From positions 1 through 35,815 of the forward strand of contig DATIPQ010000074.1 in NCBI GenBank assembly GCA_035471785.1: DNA of 35,815 bases, given 5' to 3'. The first letter of the stretch is position 1; the number at the start of each line of letters is the position of its first letter. Below are positions 1-7,725 of the stretch, one piece after another. Origin of the DNA: Acidobacteriota bacterium. Its GTDB lineage: Bacteria > Acidobacteriota > UBA6911 > RPQK01 > DATIPO01. A model generated the notes under the pieces. The model did not search any database. It was not told where the DNA came from and saw only the letters and a list, made by a program, of their open reading frames with translations. The position numbers and the translations under genes are program-made.

Positions 1-275
1 CAGCACTCCATTGGCAACCAGGCCGTCCTGGCTTTTGAAGTAGGTCCAGGAAGAGCCTTCAAGCAGAGCTACGCCCTGGTTGCGGGTGCCGAACCAAAGG
101 CGCCCCTGCCCGTCCTGGAACACGGTCCGCACCTCGTTTTCGGCAGGCCGTCGTCAACGGTCCAGGTCGTCCACCGAGAGGCTTGTGCCAGGGAGGCCCC
201 GTCAACGAGAATCAGGCTCAGAAGGCAAGTTAGAAGAAAAAAAGTCCGCCGTCCCAAGAAGGTGTTCGCTGTCAT
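1..275 (-). pseudogene. two-component-regulator propeller protein, N-terminal part, apparently frameshifted, runs off left edge
   Basis: The gene reads leftward and is cut by the window edge. The ATG at 273-275 opens a signal peptide of about 32 residues (hydrophobic core FFLLTCLLSLILV, cleavage near LAQA). It is followed by the WTTWTVDDGLP start typical of a first Reg_prop (ligand-binding beta-propeller) repeat. The frame then goes out of register and stops at 69. In the next frame the expected repeat continues as ENEVRTVFQDGQGRLWFGT and stays open to base 1. Joining the two frames needs one extra G between CCG and AAAAC near 153-158, so one base appears to be missing. Intact family members are usually long periplasmic sensors with a histidine kinase, GGDEF or LuxR-type output. 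That output lies outside the window. A real pseudogene and an assembly error are equally possible. Confidence 0.7.
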
Positions 276-354
276 TGAACATACCCAGTTTGGAGAACGG
301 ATACCAGCGTCTCACGGGTGCTCGTGCCGACGGCTCGGCCGGAATCATAACAGG

Positions 355-1347
355 TTAATGTCCCTCATGATCGGCGTTGCGCTGAATGTGCTTGAGCAGA
401 AGCTCGTTGACTTGCTTTGCCGCCTGCTCGGGAACCCAGTGACTGATCCCCTCCAGCACCTCGAACTGGTAAGGACCCTCCACGTAGTCTCGCGTGGCCT
501 CGGCCGTGTCTCGGCTGAAGGCGCCGTCCTGGCTGCCGAAGATATAGAGGGTCGGTACCCGCACGGGCGGAACGGAGGGCGCGCTTTGACCTGATGAGGA
601 CGGCCCAGGCGATTGGCTGAGATTGAGAGCTGAATACCAGTTGAGGGCCGCCCGCATGGCCTCGGGCGTCCCCAGCGCCTCCACATAGACCTGCACGTCC
701 TGGGGGCTGAGTCCCCCGCTCTGGAAGAGGCTGCGCAGGAAGGCGGCATCGTCGGCCAGGAACCGCTCCTCCGCGCCTTCGGCCCCGAAGACCTTGAAAT
801 AGGACGATCTCTGGGCCTGCTCAGAATCGGGTTGCGCCAGGGCGGCCTGCATGGCCGCGAAGTGGGGCGTAGAGAGGACCGTCAGGGACTTGATGCGGTT
901 GGGAAACTGGGTGGCCGCCGCCCAGGCCACGGCTCCGCCCCAATCGTGTCCCACCAGGTGGAACCGGTCTCGTCCCAGTTTGTCGGCCATGGCCATAGCG
1001 TCGGAAACCACCTTGAACATGCCGTAGTCAGCGACTTGACTGGGTCTGGCTCCGGGCGAATAGCCGCGCTGATCGGGGGCCACGGCCCGGTAGCCGGCCT
1101 CGCCCAAGGCCCTGACCTGGTGCCGCAAGCTGTACGAGGTTTGGGGAAAGCCGTGCAGCAAGAGCACCAACTCGCCCTCTTCAGGGCCCGCCGCCAGGGC
1201 ATCGAAAAGCATGGCGCTGGCGCTGATTTGGATGGGCTCGAGGTCTTTCCAGGCAGCTTCTTGCGACAGTGCTGCAGGAGTCGCCGGCAGCAGCCATGGC
1301 TGCACCATCAACAACAACGCCGAGACCGAAAAAGGGAGTTGACGCAT
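355..1347 (-). CDS. secreted alpha/beta hydrolase, epoxide-hydrolase/haloalkane-dehalogenase type
   Basis: This 330-residue protein has a hydrophobic signal peptide (about residues 1-29) and a complete alpha/beta-hydrolase fold. The HGFP oxyanion motif is at 65-68. The nucleophile elbow GHDWGG has Asp135. The acid candidate is Asp274 in GSQDG, and the base is His303 in GISHW. The cap carries NWYSA with Tyr238, the position of an epoxide-polarising tyrosine in epoxide hydrolases. An Asp nucleophile with DWGG favours epoxide hydrolase or dehalogenase chemistry over esterase chemistry. The true substrate cannot be read from sequence. It lies 75 bp downstream of the ADOP permease on the same strand, so co-transcription is possible but not shown. 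The Shine-Dalgarno before the ATG is weak. Confidence 0.88.
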   Translation of the reverse strand: MRQLPFSVSALLLMVQPWLLPATPAALSQEAAWKDLEPIQISASAMLFDALAAGPEEGELVLLLHGFPQTSYSLRHQVRALGEAGYRAVAPDQRGYSPGARPSQVADYGMFKVVSDAMAMADKLGRDRFHLVGHDWGGAVAWAAATQFPNRIKSLTVLSTPHFAAMQAALAQPDSEQAQRSSYFKVFGAEGAEERFLADDAAFLRSLFQSGGLSPQDVQVYVEALGTPEAMRAALNWYSALNLSQSPGPSSSGQSAPSVPPVRVPTLYIFGSQDGAFSRDTAEATRDYVEGPYQFEVLEGISHWVPEQAAKQVNELLLKHIQRNADHEGH

Positions 1348-1422
1348 GTCACCAGCATAACGTCGACACCCCGCACAACGGAAGCTCCAATTCAGGTGAA
1401 AGGTCCGGAGCCATTGCCGGAT

Positions 1423-3825
1423 TCACGACCTCAACGTCCGCACAGGGTCAAGCCGGGAGGCGCGCCGGGCGGGGAGGTAGCTGGCAAGCAGCGACACGGC
1501 GGCCAGGACCGCTGCGGCCCACATCAGGGTCAGCGGATCGTGGGGTTGAACGGCTTGCAGTTGCTCCTCCAGCAAGCCCGCCAGCAAGAGGGCGCCGGCG
1601 GCCCCCAGTCCCAGGCCCAGCAGCAGAGGGAGCATGGCGTCTTTGACCACCATCCGGCGCAGGTCGGAGGCCCGAGCGCCGAAGGTCAGCCGAATGCCCA
1701 TTTCCGGGCGGCGCTGAACGACTCCATAGGAAACCACCCCGTACACCCCCGCAGCGGCCAGGATCAGGGCCAGAGCGGCGAAAAGGGCCGAGAGGACGGC
1801 GCTGAAGCGTTCCCGCGAGAGAGATTCGTCGAGGATCTCTTCCATGCTCTGCATCTCGTAGATCACGGCCTGGGGGTCGACTGAGCGGACGGCCTTGCGT
1901 GCCGACTCGCCGATGGCGCCTGTGGCCCCCGGGCGCAGGCGCAGCAGCTGATTCATGCTGGCGGCGTAGCTGCGCTCGAACTGTCGGTGGGGGACGAAGA
2001 AGGAAGGCCCTTCAGGCTCGCCCAGTCCGCGGTCGCGCTGGTCGGCCACCACGCCCACCACCGTCCACCAACTGTCATCCGCCGCCCGCAGGGGCTTGAT
2101 CTGTTTGCCCAGGGCGCTTTCCCCCGGCCAGTAGCGCTGGGCCAGCGATTGCGAGACCACCACCGCCGCCATGGAGTCCTGGCGGTCGGAGGCTTGGATG
2201 GGGCGTCCCTGCACCAGAGGCAGTCCCAGGGTCTTGAAATAGCCTGGAGTGACGATGTAGAAAATGGCCAGTTCGCCCTCGCCTTCCCTTTCGGGAGGCT
2301 GGTCGCGGAGCACGAAGGACATCCAGTACTGAGCATCGGTGAAAGGGGTTGCGTGGGTGGCTCCGGCGTCTTCCACCGAGGGGAGCGCAGCAAGGCTCTC
2401 CTCGACCTGTACTATGAAGTCGGCCCGTCCCTGGTGGGTGCCGGCCCAGGCGTCCGAGGCGGTGACTCGCATCTGCACCAGGTTGGCGGGATCGAACCCG
2501 GGCCAAGTGCTTTGCAGGGCCGCGAAGTTGCGGGCCGTCATTCCCGCCCCCGTGATCAGCAGCAGGGCCAGTGCGCCGTCCAGGGTGAGCAGAAGCTTGT
2601 GGCGGCGGCGCAGTCCGCCCGAACTGCCCCGGTCCGCTTGGCGCAGCGAGTCGGCGGCGTTGCGGGAAGCAGCCGAAAGAGCGGGGACCAGGGAGGAAAG
2701 CAGCAGGGACAGGACGGTCACGGCTCCCGAAAAGGCCAGCACACGGAGATCCACGCTGACCGACTTGAAATCGGGGAGCGGAACCGGACTGAGAGTCATG
2801 GCCAGCGGAACCGAGGCATAGGCCAGCGCCACGCCCACCGCGCCCGCGGCCAGCGTGAGGACGCCGTTCTCCAACAACATGCGGCGCAGGACGCGGGCGC
2901 GCGAAGCCCCCAGCGCCGTCCGCAGCGCGATTTCAGGCCGCTGGCGGCGCACGCGCACCAGCACCAGGCTGGCTACGTTGGCGCAGGCGATGGCCAGCAG
3001 GAACCCCACCCCAGCCAGCAGCGCGTAAAGAGTGGGACGGACATTGCTGCTGAGGTTGGTGTTAAGCGGCTCCAGATCAATCCCTCGCTCGCGGTTGGCC
3101 TGGGGATCCTTTTCGCGCATGTAGCGGGCTACGGCTTGCAGCTCCTGGCGGGCCTGCTGATAGGTTACGCCCGGCTTCAAGCGTCCGATGCCGAACATTC
3201 CCAGGCGTCCCTGGCGCACTTGGCGGGTCATGGGGATGTAGATGTCGGTCCCGCTGGGATAGGCGCGATTGGCGGGGACGATGCCGGCCACCTCGTACTC
3301 GCGTCCGCTCAGGAGCAGGCTGCGTCCCACCATGTCTTCCTCTCCTCCCCACTGGCCTCGCCACAGCTCCTCGGAAATCAGGCACACGCTGGCTTCGCGC
3401 TCTTCCTCCTCGACCGTGAAAAAGCGTCCCCGCAGCGGCCGCACTCCCAACACCCGAAAGAAGGGAGCGCTGGCATAGGCTCCCTCGACACGGACCATCT
3501 CGCCGCCGCCGCGGCTGACGTTGAGATCCAGGGGCTGGGCCGCCGCCACCTCGAGTTGAGTGGCTTGCCGTTCCAACTCCTCCAGATAGGTTCCTTTGAG
3601 GAAGTACTGCAGGTCCGACGACTCGATGGTCAGCCAGATGCCGGCCAGCCGCTCGGGACGCTCGAATGGCAGCGGACGCAGCACGAAAGCGTCAAAAACC
3701 GTGAAGACACTGGCCGCCGCCCCGATCCCCAATGCCAGGCAAAGGCCGGCGAAGACGGTAAAGCTTGGAGACTGGCCCAAACTGCGCAGTGAAGCCCTCA
3801 GGTCGCTGCTAATGCCGTTCAACAT
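1423..3825 (-). CDS. ADOP-family ABC transporter permease (MacB/FtsX type)
   Basis: This is an 800-residue inner-membrane permease. An N-terminal transmembrane helix (about 22-46) precedes a MacB-like periplasmic core domain (about 60-250). A first FtsX domain with several membrane helices spans about 265-390. A second periplasmic domain and a second FtsX block (about 680-795) follow. This duplicated layout in a single chain, with no adjacent ATPase gene, matches the ADOP (acidobacterial duplicated orphan permease) families common in Acidobacteriota. Relatives are thought to couple to a separate MacB-type ATPase for export or mechanotransmission. The cargo is unknown. It is divergent from the LysR-type gene across an 85-bp gap, so the regulator could also affect it. 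It appears full length. Confidence 0.92.
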   Translation of the reverse strand: MLNGISSDLRASLRSLGQSPSFTVFAGLCLALGIGAAASVFTVFDAFVLRPLPFERPERLAGIWLTIESSDLQYFLKGTYLEELERQATQLEVAAAQPLDLNVSRGGGEMVRVEGAYASAPFFRVLGVRPLRGRFFTVEEEEREASVCLISEELWRGQWGGEEDMVGRSLLLSGREYEVAGIVPANRAYPSGTDIYIPMTRQVRQGRLGMFGIGRLKPGVTYQQARQELQAVARYMREKDPQANRERGIDLEPLNTNLSSNVRPTLYALLAGVGFLLAIACANVASLVLVRVRRQRPEIALRTALGASRARVLRRMLLENGVLTLAAGAVGVALAYASVPLAMTLSPVPLPDFKSVSVDLRVLAFSGAVTVLSLLLSSLVPALSAASRNAADSLRQADRGSSGGLRRRHKLLLTLDGALALLLITGAGMTARNFAALQSTWPGFDPANLVQMRVTASDAWAGTHQGRADFIVQVEESLAALPSVEDAGATHATPFTDAQYWMSFVLRDQPPEREGEGELAIFYIVTPGYFKTLGLPLVQGRPIQASDRQDSMAAVVVSQSLAQRYWPGESALGKQIKPLRAADDSWWTVVGVVADQRDRGLGEPEGPSFFVPHRQFERSYAASMNQLLRLRPGATGAIGESARKAVRSVDPQAVIYEMQSMEEILDESLSRERFSAVLSALFAALALILAAAGVYGVVSYGVVQRRPEMGIRLTFGARASDLRRMVVKDAMLPLLLGLGLGAAGALLLAGLLEEQLQAVQPHDPLTLMWAAAVLAAVSLLASYLPARRASRLDPVRTLRS

Positions 3826-3873
3826 AAGAAGAGCATAAGCGCCTCCAGGCTAAAAGAGAAGCTCATTTATTTC

Positions 3874-3900
3874 TTGACAATCATGAGCAACGTTCATACT
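3874..3900 (+). promoter_or_regulatory. sigma-70-like promoter of the LysR gene
   Basis: A perfect TTGACA -35 box lies at 3874-3879. The -10 element is weaker: CATACT at 3895-3900 (15-bp spacer, 4 of 6 matches) or TACTCT at 3897-3902 (17-bp spacer, 3 of 6). The coding start at 3911 would fall only a few bases after the transcription start, so the message may be nearly leaderless. Confidence 0.5.
3883..3897. promoter_or_regulatory. MetR-box-like palindrome between -35 and -10 (candidate autoregulatory operator)
   Basis: The 15-bp element ATGAGCAACGTTCAT contains TGAG-N5-TTCA. This differs by one base from the MetR consensus TGAA-N5-TTCA and also fits the T-N11-A rule for LysR operators. It sits between the promoter hexamers of the gene it precedes, where binding would block RNA polymerase. 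Negative autoregulation is therefore inferred. Confidence 0.45.
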
Positions 3901-3910
3901 CTGAACGGCG

Positions 3911-4843
3911 ATGATTCTGGAAGTGCGACACCTGCGCATGGTGGAAGCCATTAGCCGCGAGGGGACGGTCAGCGCGGCGGCCCGGCGGCTCAACCTGACC
4001 CAGTCCGCCGTCAGCCACGCCCTGCGCGATTTGGAGGACCGTCTCGATTTGTCGCTGTTTCAGCGGGGCAAGGGCAAGATGCGGCCTACCGTTCATGGGC
4101 GTCGGGTGCTCAAGCTGGCCGGACCGGTGCTGGAACAGATCCGCCAGGCCGAGCAGGATCTGCTGCGTTCTTCCAAGATTTCCGGGGAAGGGATTCTGCG
4201 CCTGTGCACCCAGTGCTACACCTGCTATGCCTGGCTTCCCGCCGTCATGCAGGACTTCATGGAGGACGTCCCCGGATACGAGCTGCGCATCGTCCCGGAG
4301 GCCACCGACGGGGCCATCGAGGCCCTCTTGAATGAGGAGGTCGACCTGGCCATCGTCCACCAACCGGTGGGCCGGAACGACATCTGCGAAATACCGCTTT
4401 TTCGGGACGAGATCCTGGCGGTGGTCCCCAAGGGGGATCCGCTGGGAGAGAAGGAGTTTCTCACCGCCCAGGATTTCGCCGACCGCCACCTCATCCTGCA
4501 CAGCGACCCCGAGGGCAGCCTGATCTTCCGCAAGATGTTGACTCCGGCGGGCGTGCAGCCGCGGCAGGTCTCCCAGTTGCGCCTGACCGAGGCGGTCGTT
4601 GAAGCCGTCCGGGCGGGCCTGGGAATCACGGTGTTGGCCGGCTGGGTCCTCTCTCCCAAGCTGGAAGGCGGCCACTTGCGCGCTATCCGCCTGGGCCGCG
4701 GAGGCATCTACCGCACCTGGTCGGCGGCCGTTTTGCGCAGCCGCCGCGATGATCTTCCCTTGACCCATCTGACCGATCTGCTGCGCCGTAAGGTGGCACA
4801 CTCCGGCGCCGAGTTGGAACCAGCCGAGCCGGCCACGGCCTGA
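3911..4843 (+). CDS. LysR-family transcriptional regulator, MetR-like
   Basis: This 310-residue regulator has an N-terminal winged helix-turn-helix (about 4-62, recognition region AAARRLNLTQSAVSHAL). A linker helix follows, then a periplasmic-binding-protein-like effector domain (about 90-300). The opening ILEVRHLRMVEAI and the spacing resemble E. coli MetR (MIEVKHLKTLQAL). The effector domain shares the pattern LRLCTQCYTCYAWLPAVM with MetR's start of the homocysteine-responsive region. The natural role may be control of methionine or one-carbon genes, but no met gene is nearby. The neighbours are an ADOP permease upstream and a GNAT gene 37 bp downstream. The closest MetR-like similarity is judged from recall, so the orthology is tentative. 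Confidence 0.85.
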   Translation: MILEVRHLRMVEAISREGTVSAAARRLNLTQSAVSHALRDLEDRLDLSLFQRGKGKMRPTVHGRRVLKLAGPVLEQIRQAEQDLLRSSKISGEGILRLCTQCYTCYAWLPAVMQDFMEDVPGYELRIVPEATDGAIEALLNEEVDLAIVHQPVGRNDICEIPLFRDEILAVVPKGDPLGEKEFLTAQDFADRHLILHSDPEGSLIFRKMLTPAGVQPRQVSQLRLTEAVVEAVRAGLGITVLAGWVLSPKLEGGHLRAIRLGRGGIYRTWSAAVLRSRRDDLPLTHLTDLLRRKVAHSGAELEPAEPATA

Positions 4844-4880
4844 TGCCGGACTTGCTGGAGCTTTTGGAGAGCCAAGGCTT

Positions 4881-5456
4881 ATGAGTGATCCCCTCGAGAT
4901 CCGGCTTTTGACACCCCGACGATGGATGGATTTCGAGCAATTGTTCGGCGAGAGGGGTGCCTGCGGGGGCTGTTGGTGCATGTACTGGCGGCTCACGCGC
5001 AAGCAGTTCCAGGCGCAAAAGGGCGAGGGAAACCGCGCGGCCATGAAGGACTTGGTCGAGTCGGGGACGGTTCCCGGCCTCCTCGGCTACCTGGGAGGAC
5101 GCCCGGTGGCCTGGTGCGCGCTGGCTCCCCGTGAAGCCTATTCGTCCTTGGCCCGCTCGCGCATTCTCAAGCCGGTCGACGATCAGCCTTGCTGGTCGGT
5201 CTCCTGCCTGTTCATCGAACGTCCTCAGCGCCGGCAGGGCCTTTCGACTCAAATGCTGCGGGCCGCCTGCGAGTACGCCCGCGGCCAGGGCGCCAGGCTG
5301 CTGGAGGGATATCCGGTGGAGCCCAAGAGCGGCAAGCCCATCCCCGACGCCTTTGCCTGGACGGGGATTCCGAGAGCCTTCGAGTCGGCCGGTTTCCGCG
5401 AGGTAGCCCGCCGCTCCCCCACCCGCCCCATCATGCGCCGCGACCTCATCGCTTAG
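4881..5456 (+). CDS. GNAT-family N-acetyltransferase
   Basis: This 191-residue protein has the GNAT acetyl-CoA-binding motif A: the strand SVSCLFI, then RRQGLS at about 117-122. Its helix continues as TQMLRAACEYARGQGA. An N-terminal cysteine-rich patch (GACGGCWCMYWR, about 27-37) recurs in a widespread subgroup of uncharacterised GNAT proteins. The C-terminal half has AFAWTGIPRAFESAGF, the usual last GNAT strands. It would transfer an acetyl group from acetyl-CoA to an amine; the acceptor is unknown. It follows the LysR gene closely and may share its message. Confidence 0.85.
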   Translation: MSDPLEIRLLTPRRWMDFEQLFGERGACGGCWCMYWRLTRKQFQAQKGEGNRAAMKDLVESGTVPGLLGYLGGRPVAWCALAPREAYSSLARSRILKPVDDQPCWSVSCLFIERPQRRQGLSTQMLRAACEYARGQGARLLEGYPVEPKSGKPIPDAFAWTGIPRAFESAGFREVARRSPTRPIMRRDLIA

Positions 5457-5475
5457 GCGTGCAGAGGAGAGAGGC

Positions 5476-5539
5476 AAAAAAGGCGGATCGGCACCGCAGG
5501 TGGGAGATCTCGCTAGGGACGGCAGTGCTTGATCCGCCT
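5476..5539 (-). terminator. intrinsic terminator for the minus-strand FAD oxidoreductase gene
   Basis: Nine-base arms AGGCGGATC (5481-5489) and GATCCGCCT (5531-5539) pair perfectly. GCAC (5491-5494) and GTGC (5525-5528) extend the stem across a small bulge. On the minus strand the stem is followed at once by six T (A run at 5476-5481), the classic rho-independent layout. It ends the transcript of the gene at 5626-6891 and separates it from the convergent GNAT gene. Confidence 0.75.
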
Positions 5540-5540
5540 T

Positions 5541-5557
5541 CCGCCGTCAATCGGCGG
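5541..5557. repeat. second short hairpin in the convergent spacer
   Basis: Perfect inverted repeat CCGCCG-TCAAT-CGGCGG directly beside the terminator stem. No T-run follows on either strand, so it may stabilise RNA ends or assist the plus-strand GNAT transcript to stop. Confidence 0.5.
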
Positions 5558-5625
5558 TCATGAGGACAGCCTAGCGGCAGAGGACTGAAAAGTCCTTACA
5601 AGGATCTTTCGAAAAGCATTTCATT

Positions 5626-6891
5626 TTATGAGACCTGGGCTGAGGGGGCCGCTTGGCGCTCTTCAGGAGCGGTTTCGGGCAAGGGACACATGGTGGAGAG
5701 ATCTCGAAAGAAGTTGCTGAAGTCCTTGCCGTAGATGTTGCCCACCAGGAGGTCGACCAAGGGCTGGCGGTTGTGGGGATACTCGCGCAGGAACTTGGCG
5801 AAGCTGAAGTCCTTGGTGTAGAAGGCGAAGACCAGCTTTTTGACGGCGTCCATGGCTCGCTTGAATTCATCGCCGAAATCGCCCAGCCGTTGGCCTGACA
5901 GGTCGCCGGACTCGAGCGCACGGTGGATGGCGTCGGCGGCGCATTCTCCCGACTTGAGAGCCAGAAACACTCCCGAGGAATAAATCGGATCGAGGAAGCC
6001 GTAGGCGTCGCCCACCAGCACCCATCCGTCCCCGGCCATCTGTTGGGAACGGTAAGAGAACTCTTTGGTGGCCTGAGCGGGGAAGAGCTGCTTGGCGTCT
6101 TTGAGGCGCTCTTTGACGAAGTCGCAGCGGTCCAGTTCCTCTTGAAAGACCGCCTCCATGTCGTTGTCGCGGCTCTTGATCAAGTAGTCGAGGTCTCCGA
6201 CCACGCCCACGCTGACCACGTTTTCGTGGAGCGGGATGTACCAGAACCAGGAATCTTCTTCTTCGGTGTGGACCACCAGAGTGGCTCCCTCGTCGCGCCC
6301 ATCGTCGCGGTAGGCGTTCTCGAAGTGGGCGTAGACGGCGGCCTTCTTCAGTTCGGGATCATAGCTTCGTATCCCCAGCTTGCGGCTGAGGAAGGCGCTT
6401 TGTCCGCTGGCGTCGACGACGACGCGGGCCGCGATCTCGCGGATTTCGCCGTCCGCCATCTTGGCCTCCACGCCCACGGCCCGTTTTCCTTCGAAGAGCA
6501 CGTCGAGCACTTTGACGCCGCGCTTCACCTCGGCCCCTTTGCGGCTGGCGTTGTCGAGCATCATCTGATCGAACTCGCTGCGCAGCACCTGCCAGGTGTC
6601 GGAACGCTCGTGGTCGTCGTTCTCACGGAAATAAAAGGGCGAGGAAGCTCGGCCGTCCCGGCTGATGAACTGCACCGAGTACTTGCGCTGGAAACAGCTT
6701 TGCTTGAGCTGGTCGAGGACTCCCAGCTTCTTGAAGGTGCCGTAGGTCCCCGGCATGAGGGATTCGCCGATCTTGAAGCGGGGTTGGGGATCGCGTTCCA
6801 AGAGCAGTGTGGAATGGCCCTTTTCGGCGGTCAGGGCAGCCGTAGTGGCTCCCGCCGGCCCGCCTCCGATGACGATCACGTCGTAACTCAT
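5626..6891 (-). CDS. FAD-dependent halogenase-like / geranylgeranyl-reductase-family oxidoreductase
   Basis: This 421-residue flavoprotein starts with a Rossmann FAD motif GGGPAG (9-14). It has GES at 42-44, as seen in halogenases and geranylgeranyl reductases, and the second FAD motif GDA at 294-296 followed by GFLDPIYSSGVFLAL. Residues 215-220 read WFWYIP, which fits the WxWxIP signature used to recognise flavin-dependent halogenases. Lys70, in FQRKYSVQF, falls in the region where halogenases place a catalytic lysine. Both signatures together make halogenation of a phenol, pyrrole or carrier-bound substrate plausible. A reductase or hydroxylase is the alternative, because WxWxIP also occurs in uncharacterised relatives. 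The gene stands alone with its own promoter and terminator. No flavin reductase is adjacent. Confidence 0.8.
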   Translation of the reverse strand: MSYDVIVIGGGPAGATTAALTAEKGHSTLLLERDPQPRFKIGESLMPGTYGTFKKLGVLDQLKQSCFQRKYSVQFISRDGRASSPFYFRENDDHERSDTWQVLRSEFDQMMLDNASRKGAEVKRGVKVLDVLFEGKRAVGVEAKMADGEIREIAARVVVDASGQSAFLSRKLGIRSYDPELKKAAVYAHFENAYRDDGRDEGATLVVHTEEEDSWFWYIPLHENVVSVGVVGDLDYLIKSRDNDMEAVFQEELDRCDFVKERLKDAKQLFPAQATKEFSYRSQQMAGDGWVLVGDAYGFLDPIYSSGVFLALKSGECAADAIHRALESGDLSGQRLGDFGDEFKRAMDAVKKLVFAFYTKDFSFAKFLREYPHNRQPLVDLLVGNIYGKDFSNFFRDLSTMCPLPETAPEERQAAPSAQVS

Positions 6892-6927
6892 AAGTCCTTT
6901 CCCGAGAGAGGGCTAGGCATTCACGCC

Positions 6928-6940
6928 CTACATTGTAGCA
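6928..6940 (-). promoter_or_regulatory. extended -10 promoter overlapped by a short palindrome
   Basis: Reading on the minus strand, TGCTACAAT is an extended -10 element (TG-N-TACAAT), about 40 bp before the ATG of the FAD gene. No good -35 is present, as expected for extended -10 promoters. The perfect palindrome CTACATTGTAG (6928-6938) overlaps the -10 and could be an operator. Confidence 0.45.
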
Positions 6941-6995
6941 AGACGAGGACTCCGGCCCGCGGGTTCCCGAAGTGGCGCCGCTCTCGGTCAAGGGC

Positions 6996-7478
6996 TCAGT
7001 TGCCGCCGGCCTTGCGTTGCTGCTCTTCCAGGTAGTCGGTCAAGTCAAGCCATTCCCGCACCAGCAGGACTTCGGAGTAGTCGAGCATTCTCGACTCGCC
7101 GTCCTCGCGGCGGATGTTCTTGTACTCGGGCCGTTCGGTCATCACCGGGGGATCGGTCACGATGGGGATGTGAGGCGGTCGTGCGAAGCGGTGCGAGGGG
7201 GAGATGATCGACTCGGCCAGGTATTGTCTCGACTTGGGCGCGCGGGGATCCGCCAGCTTGAAGGGGACAGGCGGTTGAATGGACGGCTGGAAGTCCTCAC
7301 CCGCCACCTGGTGGCAGTAATTGCATCCCTGGCGCTGGAATGCTTCGCGTCCGGCTTCAGGGTCGCCTTGGGGCAAGTAAAACGGCTCTTGGCAGCTCGT
7401 CGTCAGCAGAAGGAGGAAGAGGGCGAGCCAGACAGGGGCCGGGACAGTCGTTGTCAGGTTCCTTGAATGCATCCACAT
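6996..7478 (-). CDS. cytochrome c family lipoprotein
   Basis: This 160-residue protein has a lipoprotein signal: a hydrophobic stretch (about 15-27) followed by the lipobox LTTSC with lipidated Cys29. A single c-type haem site CNYCH (52-56) follows. Met131, in SRMLDYSEVLLVREWL, sits where the sixth haem ligand and final helix of class I cytochromes lie. It is expected to be anchored in a membrane facing the periplasm and to carry single electrons; its partners are unknown. The ATG at 7478 was chosen because GGGAGGG precedes it by a few bases. The same frame remains open further upstream but looks non-coding there (basic, low-complexity). Confidence 0.82.
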   Translation of the reverse strand: MWMHSRNLTTTVPAPVWLALFLLLLTTSCQEPFYLPQGDPEAGREAFQRQGCNYCHQVAGEDFQPSIQPPVPFKLADPRAPKSRQYLAESIISPSHRFARPPHIPIVTDPPVMTERPEYKNIRREDGESRMLDYSEVLLVREWLDLTDYLEEQQRKAGGN

Positions 7479-7566
7479 GATGCCCTCCCTGCCGGCAACT
7501 GAAGCACGCCGGGTGCCATCGGGAAAGGACGGCTGGGCGAGATTCGTCGACAGGGCTGGGTGGAAT

Positions 7567-7725
7567 CCCCCAAAAAACGGGGTCGGGACGGCCGCCCGCC
7601 CAGGGCGGAAAACGCGGACGGCTGTGTTAGACTGACGGCTAACGATTGAGAGCGGCCGCGACGGCGGTTGCCCTGTCTGCTCATGAGGCGAAACGATTGC
7701 AGCATCCCTCTGGAGAGAACGATTG
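7567..7725. repeat. divergent intergenic region with hairpins and three AACGATTG direct repeats
   Basis: Between the cytochrome and flippase-like genes, two GC-rich hairpins lie at 7567-7582 (CCCC/GGGG around an A-run) and 7592-7608 (CCGCCC/GGGCGG). Three copies of AACGATTG follow, at 7641-7648, 7692-7699 and 7718-7725. The last copy contains the TTG start codon of the downstream gene. Spacings are 51 and 26 bases. No convincing promoter hexamers were found. Confidence 0.5.
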
